From Actinoplanes italicus (GTDB lineage Bacteria > Actinomycetota > Actinomycetes > Mycobacteriales > Micromonosporaceae): a DNA stretch of 64,000 bases. Numbering within the stretch: position 1 is the first letter of the stretch; the number at the start of each line of letters is the position of its first letter. The notes beneath the pieces were generated by a model. It was not told where the DNA came from. It searched no databases and saw nothing but the letters and a program-made list of their open reading frames with translations. A program made the position numbers and the translations under genes. Of the stretch, positions 8,683-16,725 are shown one piece after another. Where the stretch lies: positions 248,001 to 312,000 of the forward strand of contig NZ_PVMZ01000004.1 in assembly GCF_003001815.1 (NCBI RefSeq), given 5' to 3'.

Positions 8683-9978
8683 TCAGGGCAGGAGGCGGAC
8701 GCTGCGCCAGTTCCGGCCGTCGTCGGACAGGAAGGGCCCGTCGTCCGAGTTCACCAGGTAGGGCCCGTCCTTGCCCGAGGCGACCTGGACCAGTGCGGGA
8801 TCCGTCGGCGAACCGCTGGGGTCCATCGGGTACCGGGGCAGGGTGACGGGCGCGTATCGGCCGGTGCCGCGGCCGGCGATGAGTCCGTCGTGGTCCGACG
8901 TGACGATGTGCGAACCGTCGGCGGCGACGAACCCGGTCGACGGCAGGCTGGTGCCGATCTTGTCCCCGTCACGCCAGGTCGACCCACCGTCGGTGGTGTA
9001 GTGCACGTCGTATGCGTCGTTCGAGCGGTAGGTCAGGACGTAGGCGACCTTGCCCGGTCCGGCGGCGACTCTCGGCTGGGCGGGCCCTCCGGTTCCTTGC
9101 GGAGCGCGTACGGCCTCCGTGAAGACGTGGGTGTGCCAGGTGCGTCCCGCGTCGGAGCTGGTCGCCACGGCGGGCTTGCCGGTGGCCGGGTCCAGTCCGG
9201 GCACCCACAGGCGCCCGTCGAACGGCACGTTGACCATGTCGGTCCATCGGTCCGCGGCCGTGATGCCGCTGGGCTGGACCGCCAGCGGCGCGAATCGGGC
9301 GGTGACCGGGTCGATCACCCCGACCCGGCAGGTGAAGTCCACCAGGGCGCAGTCGATCGGTTTGACGCCGTCCGGGACCGCGGCGACCGGTTGCGTGTCG
9401 ACGACGACCTGCTGCCAGGACAGGCCGCCGTTGCGCGAGATCCACGGCCGGTTCGTGGGGCTCTGCTCACCGGACGGGTTTCCCGACGCGATCGCCTCGA
9501 CCTCGGCGACGGTGAGGGTACGGCGCTCGCGCCACAGCACCACGCCCGGGCCCAGGGCCGTCAGGGTCGGCGAGAGGCGGCCGGCGACGTCGCCCGGCGC
9601 GGGAGGGACCTGGCGCTCCTGCCAGGAGTCGCCGTCCGGTGACACCTGCAGCTCCGGGTCACAGTCGTGGCACCGTTGGAAGGCGCGGTACAGCTGGGTG
9701 CCGACGTTCGTGACCTCGGTCGACAGGAACCACATGCCCCCGGGGCTCTCGGTGATCGTCGGTACCGGGTCGTCGGCCGGGTCGAGCTCGTCGGGGGCGC
9801 CCTGCACGGCGTATCCGAGGCCGGTCACGCTCAGTACGGTGGCGAGGAACGCAGCCGCGGTGGTGACGGCGCGGCGCCGGCGGACCTTGCCGGCCCTGGT
9901 TCGTACGCTGCTGAAGTCCGGCTGGCGTACCGCGTCGCCGACGGCGGAGCGCAGTCCGTCGAACTGTGGTTCACGCAT
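8683..9978 (-). CDS. Membrane-anchored BNR/sialidase-like beta-propeller protein
   Basis: Probably an extracytoplasmic sensor or binding protein linked to the sigma factor encoded just upstream (431 residues). Residues 1-33 are basic and cytoplasmic-looking (MREPQFDGLRSAVGDAVRQ, KVRRRR). One membrane helix follows (AVTTAAAFLATVLSVTGLGY), then an outer domain with BNR-like repeats of the SxDxGxTW type (SRNGGLSW, SSDAGRTW, TTDGGSTW, SDDGRNW). I chose ATG at 9978 because GAGGGGG lies seven bases upstream; this start overlaps the sigma-factor stop by 8 bases. The layout recalls ECF/anti-sigma pairs, but no zinc anti-sigma motif is visible, so an anti-sigma role is inference. Confidence 0.75.
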   Translation of the reverse strand: MREPQFDGLRSAVGDAVRQPDFSSVRTRAGKVRRRRAVTTAAAFLATVLSVTGLGYAVQGAPDELDPADDPVPTITESPGGMWFLSTEVTNVGTQLYRAFQRCHDCDPELQVSPDGDSWQERQVPPAPGDVAGRLSPTLTALGPGVVLWRERRTLTVAEVEAIASGNPSGEQSPTNRPWISRNGGLSWQQVVVDTQPVAAVPDGVKPIDCALVDFTCRVGVIDPVTARFAPLAVQPSGITAADRWTDMVNVPFDGRLWVPGLDPATGKPAVATSSDAGRTWHTHVFTEAVRAPQGTGGPAQPRVAAGPGKVAYVLTYRSNDAYDVHYTTDGGSTWRDGDKIGTSLPSTGFVAADGSHIVTSDHDGLIAGRGTGRYAPVTLPRYPMDPSGSPTDPALVQVASGKDGPYLVNSDDGPFLSDDGRNWRSVRLLP

Positions 9979-10537
9979 GACGTACCCCCTCGGCGTGCGC
10001 GACGGTCTCATCGTCGGAGAGGAAACGGGCGAGCGCCGCCCGGCCGCGGGTCAGCCGCGCCTTGATCGTGCCCACGGGTACGTCGAGGGTGGCGGCGACC
10101 TCCGCCACCGACAGGTCGGCCAGGTGGTGCAGGACCACGGCCTCGCGGGTGGGCGGTGCCAGCTGCCGCAGCGCCGCGACCAGCGCCACCCGGTCGCCGG
10201 ACAGGCCGGACATCGCCGCCGGGGCGATCTCGACGCGCCCGGAACGCACGAGTTTGTCGAACAGCCACCGCCGCCGGTACCGGGTCCGGGCGACGTTGAG
10301 AGCGGCGACGCGCAGCCAGCGTTCGGCGTCGTCGGCGCGCAGGAAGGATCGCGGCGAGGCGAGCACCCGCGCGAACGCCTCGTGGACCGCGTCCTCCGCC
10401 TCGGCAAGGTCGCCGACCAGCCCGTACACCTGGATCACCAGCCGCCGGTAGTAGGCCTCGTACGCCTGCCGTACCGATTCCTCGGCATTCAAATCGCCCT
10501 CCCCGCCGTCACCGCTCGTCCCAGGAAGGACCAACAC
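9971..10537 (-). CDS. ECF sigma factor (SigE-like, region 2 and region 4)
   Basis: Directs RNA polymerase to a small regulon. Region 2 is visible as YEAYYRRLVIQVYGLVGDLAEAEDAVHEAFARV and region 4 as LAPPTREAVVLHHLADLSVAEVAATLDVPVGTIKARL. At 188 residues it has no C-terminal extension, as in small actinobacterial ECF factors. The listed GTG has a weak ribosome site. A TTG at 10492 preceded by GGGGAGGG may be the true start and would remove a 15-residue unlike-family leader. Its stop overlaps the following beta-propeller gene, so the two are translationally coupled and probably functionally linked. Confidence 0.88.
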   Translation of the reverse strand: MLVLPGTSGDGGEGDLNAEESVRQAYEAYYRRLVIQVYGLVGDLAEAEDAVHEAFARVLASPRSFLRADDAERWLRVAALNVARTRYRRRWLFDKLVRSGRVEIAPAAMSGLSGDRVALVAALRQLAPPTREAVVLHHLADLSVAEVAATLDVPVGTIKARLTRGRAALARFLSDDETVAHAEGVRHA

Positions 10538-10696
10538 CTCGACCGTACGGTTGCATCAGTTTCCAGGATTTCTTCGGAGATCCTCCCGGCCGGCTGCCGG
10601 CATGGTGGCGCAGCGGTCAACCCGACGATCGTCGGGGGTGCGTGGTTGCCGTTCGGCTCGGGTCTGCGGCTGCGTTCCTTTCTACGGTCGAGCCCC

Positions 10697-11686
10697 ATGA
10701 AACGAGAAACGCGAGCAACGAGCGGGCCCCGCCGGTCGCTGGCTGCTGTCGGCCTCCTGGCAGCGGCCGCGGCGGCGATCGCCCCGCTTTCTCCGGGCGG
10801 GTGGGGCCGGGCCGGGGCCGTGCAGGTCACCGACGGGGTGTCGGTGTCCGCCTACCGGGCGGTCATCGAGGCGGTGGCGGGTGCACCGTCGTGGGCCGGT
10901 CCGGCGCTGGAGGTGGCGACCGAGGGCACGCTGGTGATCCTGGGTGTGCTGCTGGTCGCGCGCTGGTGGACGGCGATGCGCCGCCGTGACGTGCGCGGGG
11001 TTGCCGGGACGGCGCTGACCGGCCTCGGCACCGTCGTGGCGTACGCGGTCAGTGAGGCGGTCAAGCTGGTGGTGGACGAGGAACGGCCGTGCCGTGCGGT
11101 GCGCACCGGAATCGAGATCATCGCCGATTGTCCCGCCGGCGGGGACTGGTCGTTCCCGAGCAACCATGCCACCTTGGCCGCTGGGCTGGCCGCCGGGCTG
11201 GCGCTGTCGTGGCCGCGCCTCGCCGCGCTGACGTTGCCCCTGGCCGGGGCGGCCGCGTTGCTGCGGGTCCTGGTCGGGGTGCACTACCCGCACGACGTTC
11301 TGGCCGGTGCGTTGCTCGGCGGCGCGGTGGTGGCGGCCGGGCTGCTGGGGCTCACGCCGCCGGCCCAGCGGGTGGTGTCGTCACTGCTGCGCGGGTGGTG
11401 GGACAGCGATCCCCGCTTCGTGGGCGACCACCGCGGCCGCGGCCCGGTTGTCCACGCCCAGCCGGGCGAGGATGGAGCTCACGTGCGCCTTGACCGTTCC
11501 TTCGACCACGTGCAGGCGCCGGGCTATCTGCCCGTTGGACAGTCCGCTGCCGAGGAAGGCCAGCACATCCCGTTCCCGGGGGCTGAGGGTGCCGACCCGG
11601 TCACGGGCGCTGGAGCGCCGGGTGGCCAGGGTGTCCGCGCCCGTCGCGGCGAGGTGCGCGACGACGCGGGCCGCGACTGTCGGTGA
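10697..11686 (+). CDS. PAP2-superfamily phosphatase, with an aberrant C-terminal extension
   Basis: An integral membrane phosphatase acting on lipid phosphates such as undecaprenyl or phosphatidic acid pyrophosphates. The three PAP2 motifs are intact: KLVVDEERPC, SFPSNHAT and LRVLVGVHYPHDVLAG. Membrane segments flank them. The recognisable domain ends near residue 228 (SSLLRGWW). The remaining 100 residues are the antisense reading of the HTH region of the response regulator on the other strand and look unlike protein. The natural stop seems to have been lost, or the frame simply runs on. The start is ATG at MKRETRATSG. Confidence 0.85.
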   Translation: MKRETRATSGPRRSLAAVGLLAAAAAAIAPLSPGGWGRAGAVQVTDGVSVSAYRAVIEAVAGAPSWAGPALEVATEGTLVILGVLLVARWWTAMRRRDVRGVAGTALTGLGTVVAYAVSEAVKLVVDEERPCRAVRTGIEIIADCPAGGDWSFPSNHATLAAGLAAGLALSWPRLAALTLPLAGAAALLRVLVGVHYPHDVLAGALLGGAVVAAGLLGLTPPAQRVVSSLLRGWWDSDPRFVGDHRGRGPVVHAQPGEDGAHVRLDRSFDHVQAPGYLPVGQSAAEEGQHIPFPGAEGADPVTGAGAPGGQGVRARRGEVRDDAGRDCR

Positions 11687-12061
11687 CAGGTAGGCGGCGC
11701 CGTCGGCCACCGCGCGTACCCCGATGATCAGTTCCTCGGGTTCGCCGGATTTGATCAAGAAGCCGGCGGCGCCGCCGCCGAGCGCCTGCAGGATGTAGTC
11801 GTCCTCCCCGAACGTCGTCAGAATGATCACTCGTGTGACCGGCACGGTCCTGCGCAGTTCCGCCGTCGCCTCGATGCCGTTCATGCCGGGCATCCGGATG
11901 TCGAGGACGGCCACCGCCGGCCGGTGCCGCCGCGCCAGCTCGACGGCGTGCTGTCCGTCGCGGGCCTCTCCGATGACCTCGATGTCCGCGGCGGTGGCGA
12001 GAACCGCGCGCAGCCCGGCCCGGATCATCGGTTCGTCGTCGGCGATCAGTACGCGGATCAT
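11381..12061 (-). CDS. NarL/FixJ-family response regulator
   Basis: DNA-binding half of a two-component system (226 residues). The receiver domain has the acidic pair in VLIADDEP, phospho-acceptor Asp in VLDIRMPG and conserved Lys in FLIKSGEP. The C-terminal LuxR-type HTH is LSPRERDVLAFLGSGLSN...VVEGTVKAHVSSIL. The ATG lies seven bases after the stop of its histidine kinase, so the two form an operon. Its last 306 bases overlap the tail of the convergent PAP2 gene. Confidence 0.93.
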   Translation of the reverse strand: MIRVLIADDEPMIRAGLRAVLATAADIEVIGEARDGQHAVELARRHRPAVAVLDIRMPGMNGIEATAELRRTVPVTRVIILTTFGEDDYILQALGGGAAGFLIKSGEPEELIIGVRAVADGAAYLSPTVAARVVAHLAATGADTLATRRSSARDRVGTLSPRERDVLAFLGSGLSNGQIARRLHVVEGTVKAHVSSILARLGVDNRAAAAVVAHEAGIAVPPPAQQ

Positions 12062-12068
12062 CGGCGGC

Positions 12069-13493
12069 TCACGGCGTGACCGTGTCCCGCAACACCAGCA
12101 CGCCGTCGCGGAAGCAGAGCCGGTACGCATCGCCGGAGCGGTCGTCGAAGCGGTCGGCCGTCATCGCGTAGTACTCGCACGTCAGTCCCTGGTCGGTCGG
12201 CCCGGCGGTCAGCGGCCGGTAGCGTGTCTGCCTGTCCGGCAGGAAACGCTCCACCTCGGAACGATCCTGCCCGATCCGCAGGCGGGCGTAGTCGCCCGGG
12301 TCCAGGACCGCCTGTGACGCGGACAGCGTCTCCCAGCCCGCCAGGGCCCCGCTCAGCAGGCCACCGGTGACCAGCGGAACCATGACCGCGATGACCAGGG
12401 CCCGGCCTGCCCGCCGCCGGGCGCGGCGATGTTCCCGCGGCAGCGCCGGGTCCGTCCACGGGGTCACCGGCGGTGGCGCCGGGATCTGCGGGATCCGCGC
12501 GGTGACGGCGAAACCTCCACGGTGCGGGCCGTGGTCGAGGGTGCCGCCGACCAGCCGCATCCGTTCGGCGAGGCCGACCAGACCACGCCCGCCGCCGCGG
12601 GGCGGGACCTGCACGCCGGCCGGTGACCGTGGCGGGCCGTTCTCCACCACGACCGTCGTCTCGGTCGCCGTGTGCGTCACGGAAACGGTCGCCGTCGTTC
12701 CGGGCGCGTGTTTGGCCACGTTGGTCAGCGCTTCCCGCACGACCCGATGCATGGCCCGCTCGGCCATCGGCGGCAGATCGCCCGCCGTGCCGTCGATGTG
12801 CAGTTCCACCATCAGCCCCGATGCGCAAGCCGCAGCCGTCAGCGCCGCGAGATCGGGGCTGTCCACGTCCACGGGGACGCTGTCGGTCCGCTCACGCAAG
12901 ACGCCGATCACCTCGCCGAGTCGTTCCACCGCGGCTCCGGCTCGGGCCCTGATGTCTGCGGCGGCTCGGCGATGCTGATCCTCCAGGCCGGGCGCCAGTT
13001 TCAGCGCGCCCGCGGACAACGCGATCAAGCTCAGGTCGTGGCCGAGGAGGTCATGCATGTCCTGGGCGATCCGCGCCCGTTCCTGCAGCCGGGCCTGCTC
13101 GGCGACCAGCCGCTGTTCACGCTGCGCCTGCCCGGCCCGGTCCCAACCGGCCCGGACCAGGTCCTGATACTGGCGCCAGAACCGTCCCACGAACCATGGC
13201 GTCATCGTGCCGGCGACGAACACGATCAGGAACCGGCCGGCCAGCGGCAGCCAGCCGGGCACGACCGAGAAGACCACCACGCCGGCGGAGAGCACCGCCA
13301 CCAGCGCGAGCACCGCCGGTCCCGTCCGCCCCGGGTGCCGTCCGGCCAGGAACGCCGTGACCAGGGCCGGCAGCGACCACCACCCGCTCACCATGCTCAG
13401 ACCGCAGAACACGACCGCGGCCCCGATCAGAAGGAGTCCCGGGTCGGCAGCCCGTACGCCGGCAGTCGTTGCGTTGATCGTCGCGCGCTTCAC
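12069..13493 (-). CDS. NarL-type sensor histidine kinase with extra C-terminal domain
   Basis: Membrane sensor kinase (474 residues) for the regulator encoded immediately downstream. The N-terminal third has four or five hydrophobic segments. The HisKA_3 dimer and phospho-acceptor motif is ARIAQDMHDLLGHDLSLIAL. The ATPase motifs include REALTNVAKHAPG and GGGRGLVGLAERM. Unusually, a further 110 residues follow the ATPase, with one membrane helix (ALVIAVMVPLVTGGLLSGAL) and a soluble tail that looks like a small sensor module. The GTG start is supported by TACGGT seven bases upstream, consistent with a leaderless transcript. Confidence 0.9.
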   Translation of the reverse strand: MKRATINATTAGVRAADPGLLLIGAAVVFCGLSMVSGWWSLPALVTAFLAGRHPGRTGPAVLALVAVLSAGVVVFSVVPGWLPLAGRFLIVFVAGTMTPWFVGRFWRQYQDLVRAGWDRAGQAQREQRLVAEQARLQERARIAQDMHDLLGHDLSLIALSAGALKLAPGLEDQHRRAAADIRARAGAAVERLGEVIGVLRERTDSVPVDVDSPDLAALTAAACASGLMVELHIDGTAGDLPPMAERAMHRVVREALTNVAKHAPGTTATVSVTHTATETTVVVENGPPRSPAGVQVPPRGGGRGLVGLAERMRLVGGTLDHGPHRGGFAVTARIPQIPAPPPVTPWTDPALPREHRRARRRAGRALVIAVMVPLVTGGLLSGALAGWETLSASQAVLDPGDYARLRIGQDRSEVERFLPDRQTRYRPLTAGPTDQGLTCEYYAMTADRFDDRSGDAYRLCFRDGVLVLRDTVTP

Positions 13494-13632
13494 CCCGGCG
13501 ACCGTACGGGCCGCGGGTGCCGCGCGACACTGCCGAAAGACAGATAGGCGTACGTGCGGGGCGGTGCCCGTGGTCGGGTCCGGTCCGGAGATGCCGGGCA
13601 TACCGTTGCCGACGCGGGCGGCGTCGGTGACG

Positions 13633-14298
13633 TCATTTTGCGGCGGTGACCAGGCCGGTCTCGTAGGCGACCACGACGAGCTGGGCCCGGTCGCGGGCGT
13701 GGAGTTTGGTCAACAGCCGGCCGACGTGGGACTTGACGGTGGCCAGGCTCAGGGTCAGGTGGGCGGCGATGTCGGTGTTCGACAGGCCGCGGGCGATCAG
13801 GGTCAGGATCTCGCGTTCCCGGTCGGTGACGCCGTCGAGGGCGCGGTGGAAGACCTGCGACGGGCGCGGCTGGGCACCGAACGCGGCGATCAGCCGGCGC
13901 GTGACGGTGGGGGCGAGCAGTGCCTCGCCGGCGGCGACGATCCGGATCGCGGCGACCAGGTCGGCGGCGGTGGCGTCCTTGAGCAGGAAGCCGCTGGCGC
14001 CGGCGCGTAACGCCCCGTACACGTATTCGTCGAGGTCGAACGTGGTGAGGATCAGCACGCGGATGCCGGTGGTCTGCCGGCAGATTTCGGCGGTGGCCTC
14101 GATACCGGTCATGTCGGGCATGCTGACGTCCATCAGCACCACGTGCGGCCGCCGTTGCAGGGCCAGGCTGACGGTGTCGCGGCCGGTGCCGGCCTCGCCG
14201 ACGACGGTGAAGCCGGGGGTGGCGTCGAGCAGGACCCGGAAACTGTCGCGCAGCAGGGTCTGGTCGTCGGCGATGAGGACCTGGATCGGGTCGGTCAT
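13633..14298 (-). CDS. NarL/FixJ-family response regulator
   Basis: Second response regulator of this type in the region (221 residues). Receiver residues are in VLIADDQT, VLMDVSMPD and FLLKDATA. The LuxR HTH is LTLIARGLSNTDIAAHL...ATVKSHVGRLLTKL. Its start codon overlaps the stop of the upstream kinase by four bases (ATGA), so the pair is translationally coupled. The two neighbouring systems are arranged alike and may have arisen by duplication, though their sequences are clearly diverged. Confidence 0.94.
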   Translation of the reverse strand: MTDPIQVLIADDQTLLRDSFRVLLDATPGFTVVGEAGTGRDTVSLALQRRPHVVLMDVSMPDMTGIEATAEICRQTTGIRVLILTTFDLDEYVYGALRAGASGFLLKDATAADLVAAIRIVAAGEALLAPTVTRRLIAAFGAQPRPSQVFHRALDGVTDREREILTLIARGLSNTDIAAHLTLSLATVKSHVGRLLTKLHARDRAQLVVVAYETGLVTAAK

Positions 14299-15347
14299 GG
14301 CCGGTACGGGATCGTCGCCGTGACCACGAATCCGCCGCCGTCGCGGGGTCCGGCGTGCAGGTCGCCGCCGTGGCCGGTGACGCGTTCGCGCATGCCGCGC
14401 AGCCCGTAGCCGGTCATCCCGTGGGCGGGGGTGGCGGTGCCGTCGTCGGCGATCTGGACGGTGACCGCGTCCGCCGACGCGGTCACCTCGACGGTGCAGC
14501 AGGTGGCCTGCGCGTGGCGGATCACGTTGGTCAGTGACTCCTGGACGATGCGGTACACGCTCAGGCGTACCCCGGCCGGCAGCTTCTCCTCGCCGTGGAT
14601 GCTGGCCCGCACCCGCAGCCCGGCCTGCTCGGCGCCGTCGGTCAGGGTCCGCAGATCGTGGTCGTCGTCGGCGCGCAGCAGGCCGATCGTGCGGCGCATC
14701 TCGAGCAGCGCCTCCCGGCTCGCGGTTTCGATGACCTCAAGGGCGTGGCCGCTCTCCTCGGGGCGTACGCCGGCGACGTGCCGCGCGACGCTGGCCTTCA
14801 TCGCGATCATGCTGAGGCTGTGGGCGACGGTGTCGTGCATGTCGCGGGCGATGCGTAGCCGTTCCTCGGTCACCGCGCGGGCGGTGCGTTCCTGGAAGAG
14901 GTGTTCGGCGAGGTGCCGGCGGTGGCGGACCAGCCGGCCTGCCGCCCAGGAGACCGCGACGGTCAGCGCGGCCATCGCCGCTGCCGTGGGCCAGCGCGGC
15001 CCGAGGGCCGCGGCGGCGCCGGTCGCGGCGACGAGTTCCGGAACCGACCGCGACGGTGGCAGGGCGGCGGCCACGGCATACTGGGTCAGCGCCACGGCGG
15101 CGTACAGGCCGGGTGCGGCATGGGGCGCGATCACGCCGGACGCCAGGACGGCACCGGACGCGGCGAATGTCACCAGCGCGGCGGGCAGCGCCCACCGGCG
15201 GCGCACGGCGACACCCGCGGCGACGGCGCAGACCAGCAGCCACTGCCACCAGGCCGTCGGGCCGGTCTCCTGCGCCGCGACGGCGCACACGGCGAGAACG
15301 GCGACGGCCGCGACCGTGTCGGCGGCTGGTCCTCGGATCCTGGTCAC
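14295..15347 (-). CDS. NarL-type sensor histidine kinase
   Basis: Sensor kinase (350 residues) for the overlapping downstream response regulator. The N-terminal 150 residues are strongly hydrophobic, with about five membrane helices and almost no extracellular loop. This suggests sensing within the membrane. The phospho-acceptor motif is LRIARDMHDTVAHSLSMIAM. ATPase motifs are QESLTNVIRHAQ and GYGLRGMRERV. GTG is the start; TAGGCT lies six bases upstream on the same strand, pointing to a leaderless message. It is divergent from a membrane protein gene. Confidence 0.93.
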   Translation of the reverse strand: MTRIRGPAADTVAAVAVLAVCAVAAQETGPTAWWQWLLVCAVAAGVAVRRRWALPAALVTFAASGAVLASGVIAPHAAPGLYAAVALTQYAVAAALPPSRSVPELVAATGAAAALGPRWPTAAAMAALTVAVSWAAGRLVRHRRHLAEHLFQERTARAVTEERLRIARDMHDTVAHSLSMIAMKASVARHVAGVRPEESGHALEVIETASREALLEMRRTIGLLRADDDHDLRTLTDGAEQAGLRVRASIHGEEKLPAGVRLSVYRIVQESLTNVIRHAQATCCTVEVTASADAVTVQIADDGTATPAHGMTGYGLRGMRERVTGHGGDLHAGPRDGGGFVVTATIPYRP

Positions 15348-15482
15348 GGGCCGAGCCTATCGAGGGCGGCCGTTGCCGCCATCAGACCACGGTGGGTCAT
15401 CCCCCGGTATGAGCGGCGGGCCCGCGGGTGCGTTCCGTGGGCCGATGTGCCGGGCCGCCGGGCGGCGGCAGAGTCTCCCGGC

Positions 15483-16190
15483 ATGACGTTCACCTTTCCC
15501 GGCCCGTGGCTGGGCGGCGTGTCCCTGATCACCGGGCCTCTGCTGCTGCTCGCGGGCAGTGTCCTGCGGCTCGGCGTGCCGTTCTTCTATCCCGATCAGC
15601 TCGATGCCCACCAGCGGCAACCCCTGCTCTGGGGTACGGCGTACGCGCTGTTCCTGCTCGGCACGGTCATGCTGTGGCCGGGCGTCGTCACGGTCGCCGT
15701 GCGGGTCGGCGCCACCCGGCCGGGCTGGGCGGTGTGGGGCGGTGCCCTGGTGATGTTCGGCCTGTTCGCGCGGGCTTTCCACTACGGCGTGAACACGTTC
15801 GCGTTCTCGCTGGCCGGCAGTCATGGGGTGCCGGTGGCGCAGCAGGCGGTCGGCGCCTACTACCGCTATCCGGAGTGGGTCGTGTCGAGCCTGTCGCTGC
15901 CGGTGATGGCGGGCTGGATCGTGCTGGCGGCCGGCTGCTATCTGTCCGGGACGCTGCGGCTGCCGTACGCGATCGCCCTGGCCTTGATGTCGGGTTTGAT
16001 GATCGGGGTTCTCAAGGGCAGCACGTGGGCGTCGGTGGTGCAGGTCGCCGGGCTTGCGGTGGCGCTGGTGCCGCTCGGGGTGGCCATCCTGCGCGAGGCC
16101 GCCCGGCCGTCACGGCGTGCGGTCCTGCGCACGGTGCCGCTGCTGGTCCTGGCGGTGGCGGGTTCGGTGGTCCTCGGCAGGCTCGGGTGA
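15483..16190 (+). CDS. Integral membrane protein of unknown function
   Basis: I do not recognise the family. The 235-residue protein has about seven hydrophobic segments (LITGPLLLLAGSVLRLGVPF, LLWGTAYALFLLGTVMLWPG, ALALMSGLMIGVL among them) and short polar loops, with a PEWVVSS loop between helices. There is no transport, enzyme or binding motif. It is divergent from the kinase/regulator operon, so it could be a target of that system; this is only positional. ATG is preceded by a weak ribosome site. Confidence 0.75.
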   Translation: MTFTFPGPWLGGVSLITGPLLLLAGSVLRLGVPFFYPDQLDAHQRQPLLWGTAYALFLLGTVMLWPGVVTVAVRVGATRPGWAVWGGALVMFGLFARAFHYGVNTFAFSLAGSHGVPVAQQAVGAYYRYPEWVVSSLSLPVMAGWIVLAAGCYLSGTLRLPYAIALALMSGLMIGVLKGSTWASVVQVAGLAVALVPLGVAILREAARPSRRAVLRTVPLLVLAVAGSVVLGRLG

Positions 16191-16242
16191 CCATGGGTGG
16201 ACTGTGCAGAGCGCCTGCGATCGTCTGAGCTCTCGTGGGGTG

Positions 16243-16725
16243 TCAGGTCCGCAGCCAGGCGGCGACCTGCCGGTAGTCCTCGCCGGTGAGTCCGAGGTGG
16301 CCGTCGACGCGGTGTGCCAGGGCGGGGCCCGGATGGTGGTCGGCGATGAAGTGCCGGTCGGTTCCGGTCAGTTCGTCGTCGAGCCACACGAACGGCCGCC
16401 CGCGGGCCCAGTCGATGATCGTTGCGGTCTTCCAGTGCAGGCCGCCGTGGGACGTATTGTCGTCGTCGCCGAACGCGACGACCGGCAGCCGCGGCAGCCC
16501 GAGCCGGGGTGCGAGCAGTTCGTTGGCGGTGTCCATCCAGGTGGTCGCCCACACGAGGTCACCGCCGAGGGCCTGCAGCCGTGGCCCGTCGGCGGGGTCG
16601 AGGCGGTGGATCAGCGGGTGCCCGGACGCGTCCGGTGCGGGTGGTCCGGGCGGGGTGCCGGGCCGGGCCCGCAACGGGATCAGCGGCCCGTCGACGTCGA
16701 GGAAGATCAGGGGGCGGTCGGTCAT
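16243..16725 (-). CDS. HAD-like hydrolase domain protein
   Basis: Small 160-residue HAD-fold protein. The N-terminus carries the nucleophile motif LIFLDVDGPLIP and a late acidic motif is FVWLDDELTG; residues between them give the compact core with little cap domain. The substrate is unknown. Its ATG overlaps the stop of the upstream beta-propeller gene (ATGA), making it the last member of a three-gene coupled operon with a kinase-fold protein. The chosen start is three codons inside an alternative upstream start because of that overlap. Confidence 0.8.
   Translation of the reverse strand: MTDRPLIFLDVDGPLIPLRARPGTPPGPPAPDASGHPLIHRLDPADGPRLQALGGDLVWATTWMDTANELLAPRLGLPRLPVVAFGDDDNTSHGGLHWKTATIIDWARGRPFVWLDDELTGTDRHFIADHHPGPALAHRVDGHLGLTGEDYRQVAAWLRT

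Noticed and set aside
9050..10696. Upstream 549 codons of the frame that contains the PAP2 domain
   Set aside because: Antisense of the BNR and sigma-factor genes. The PAP2 protein starts naturally at 10697.
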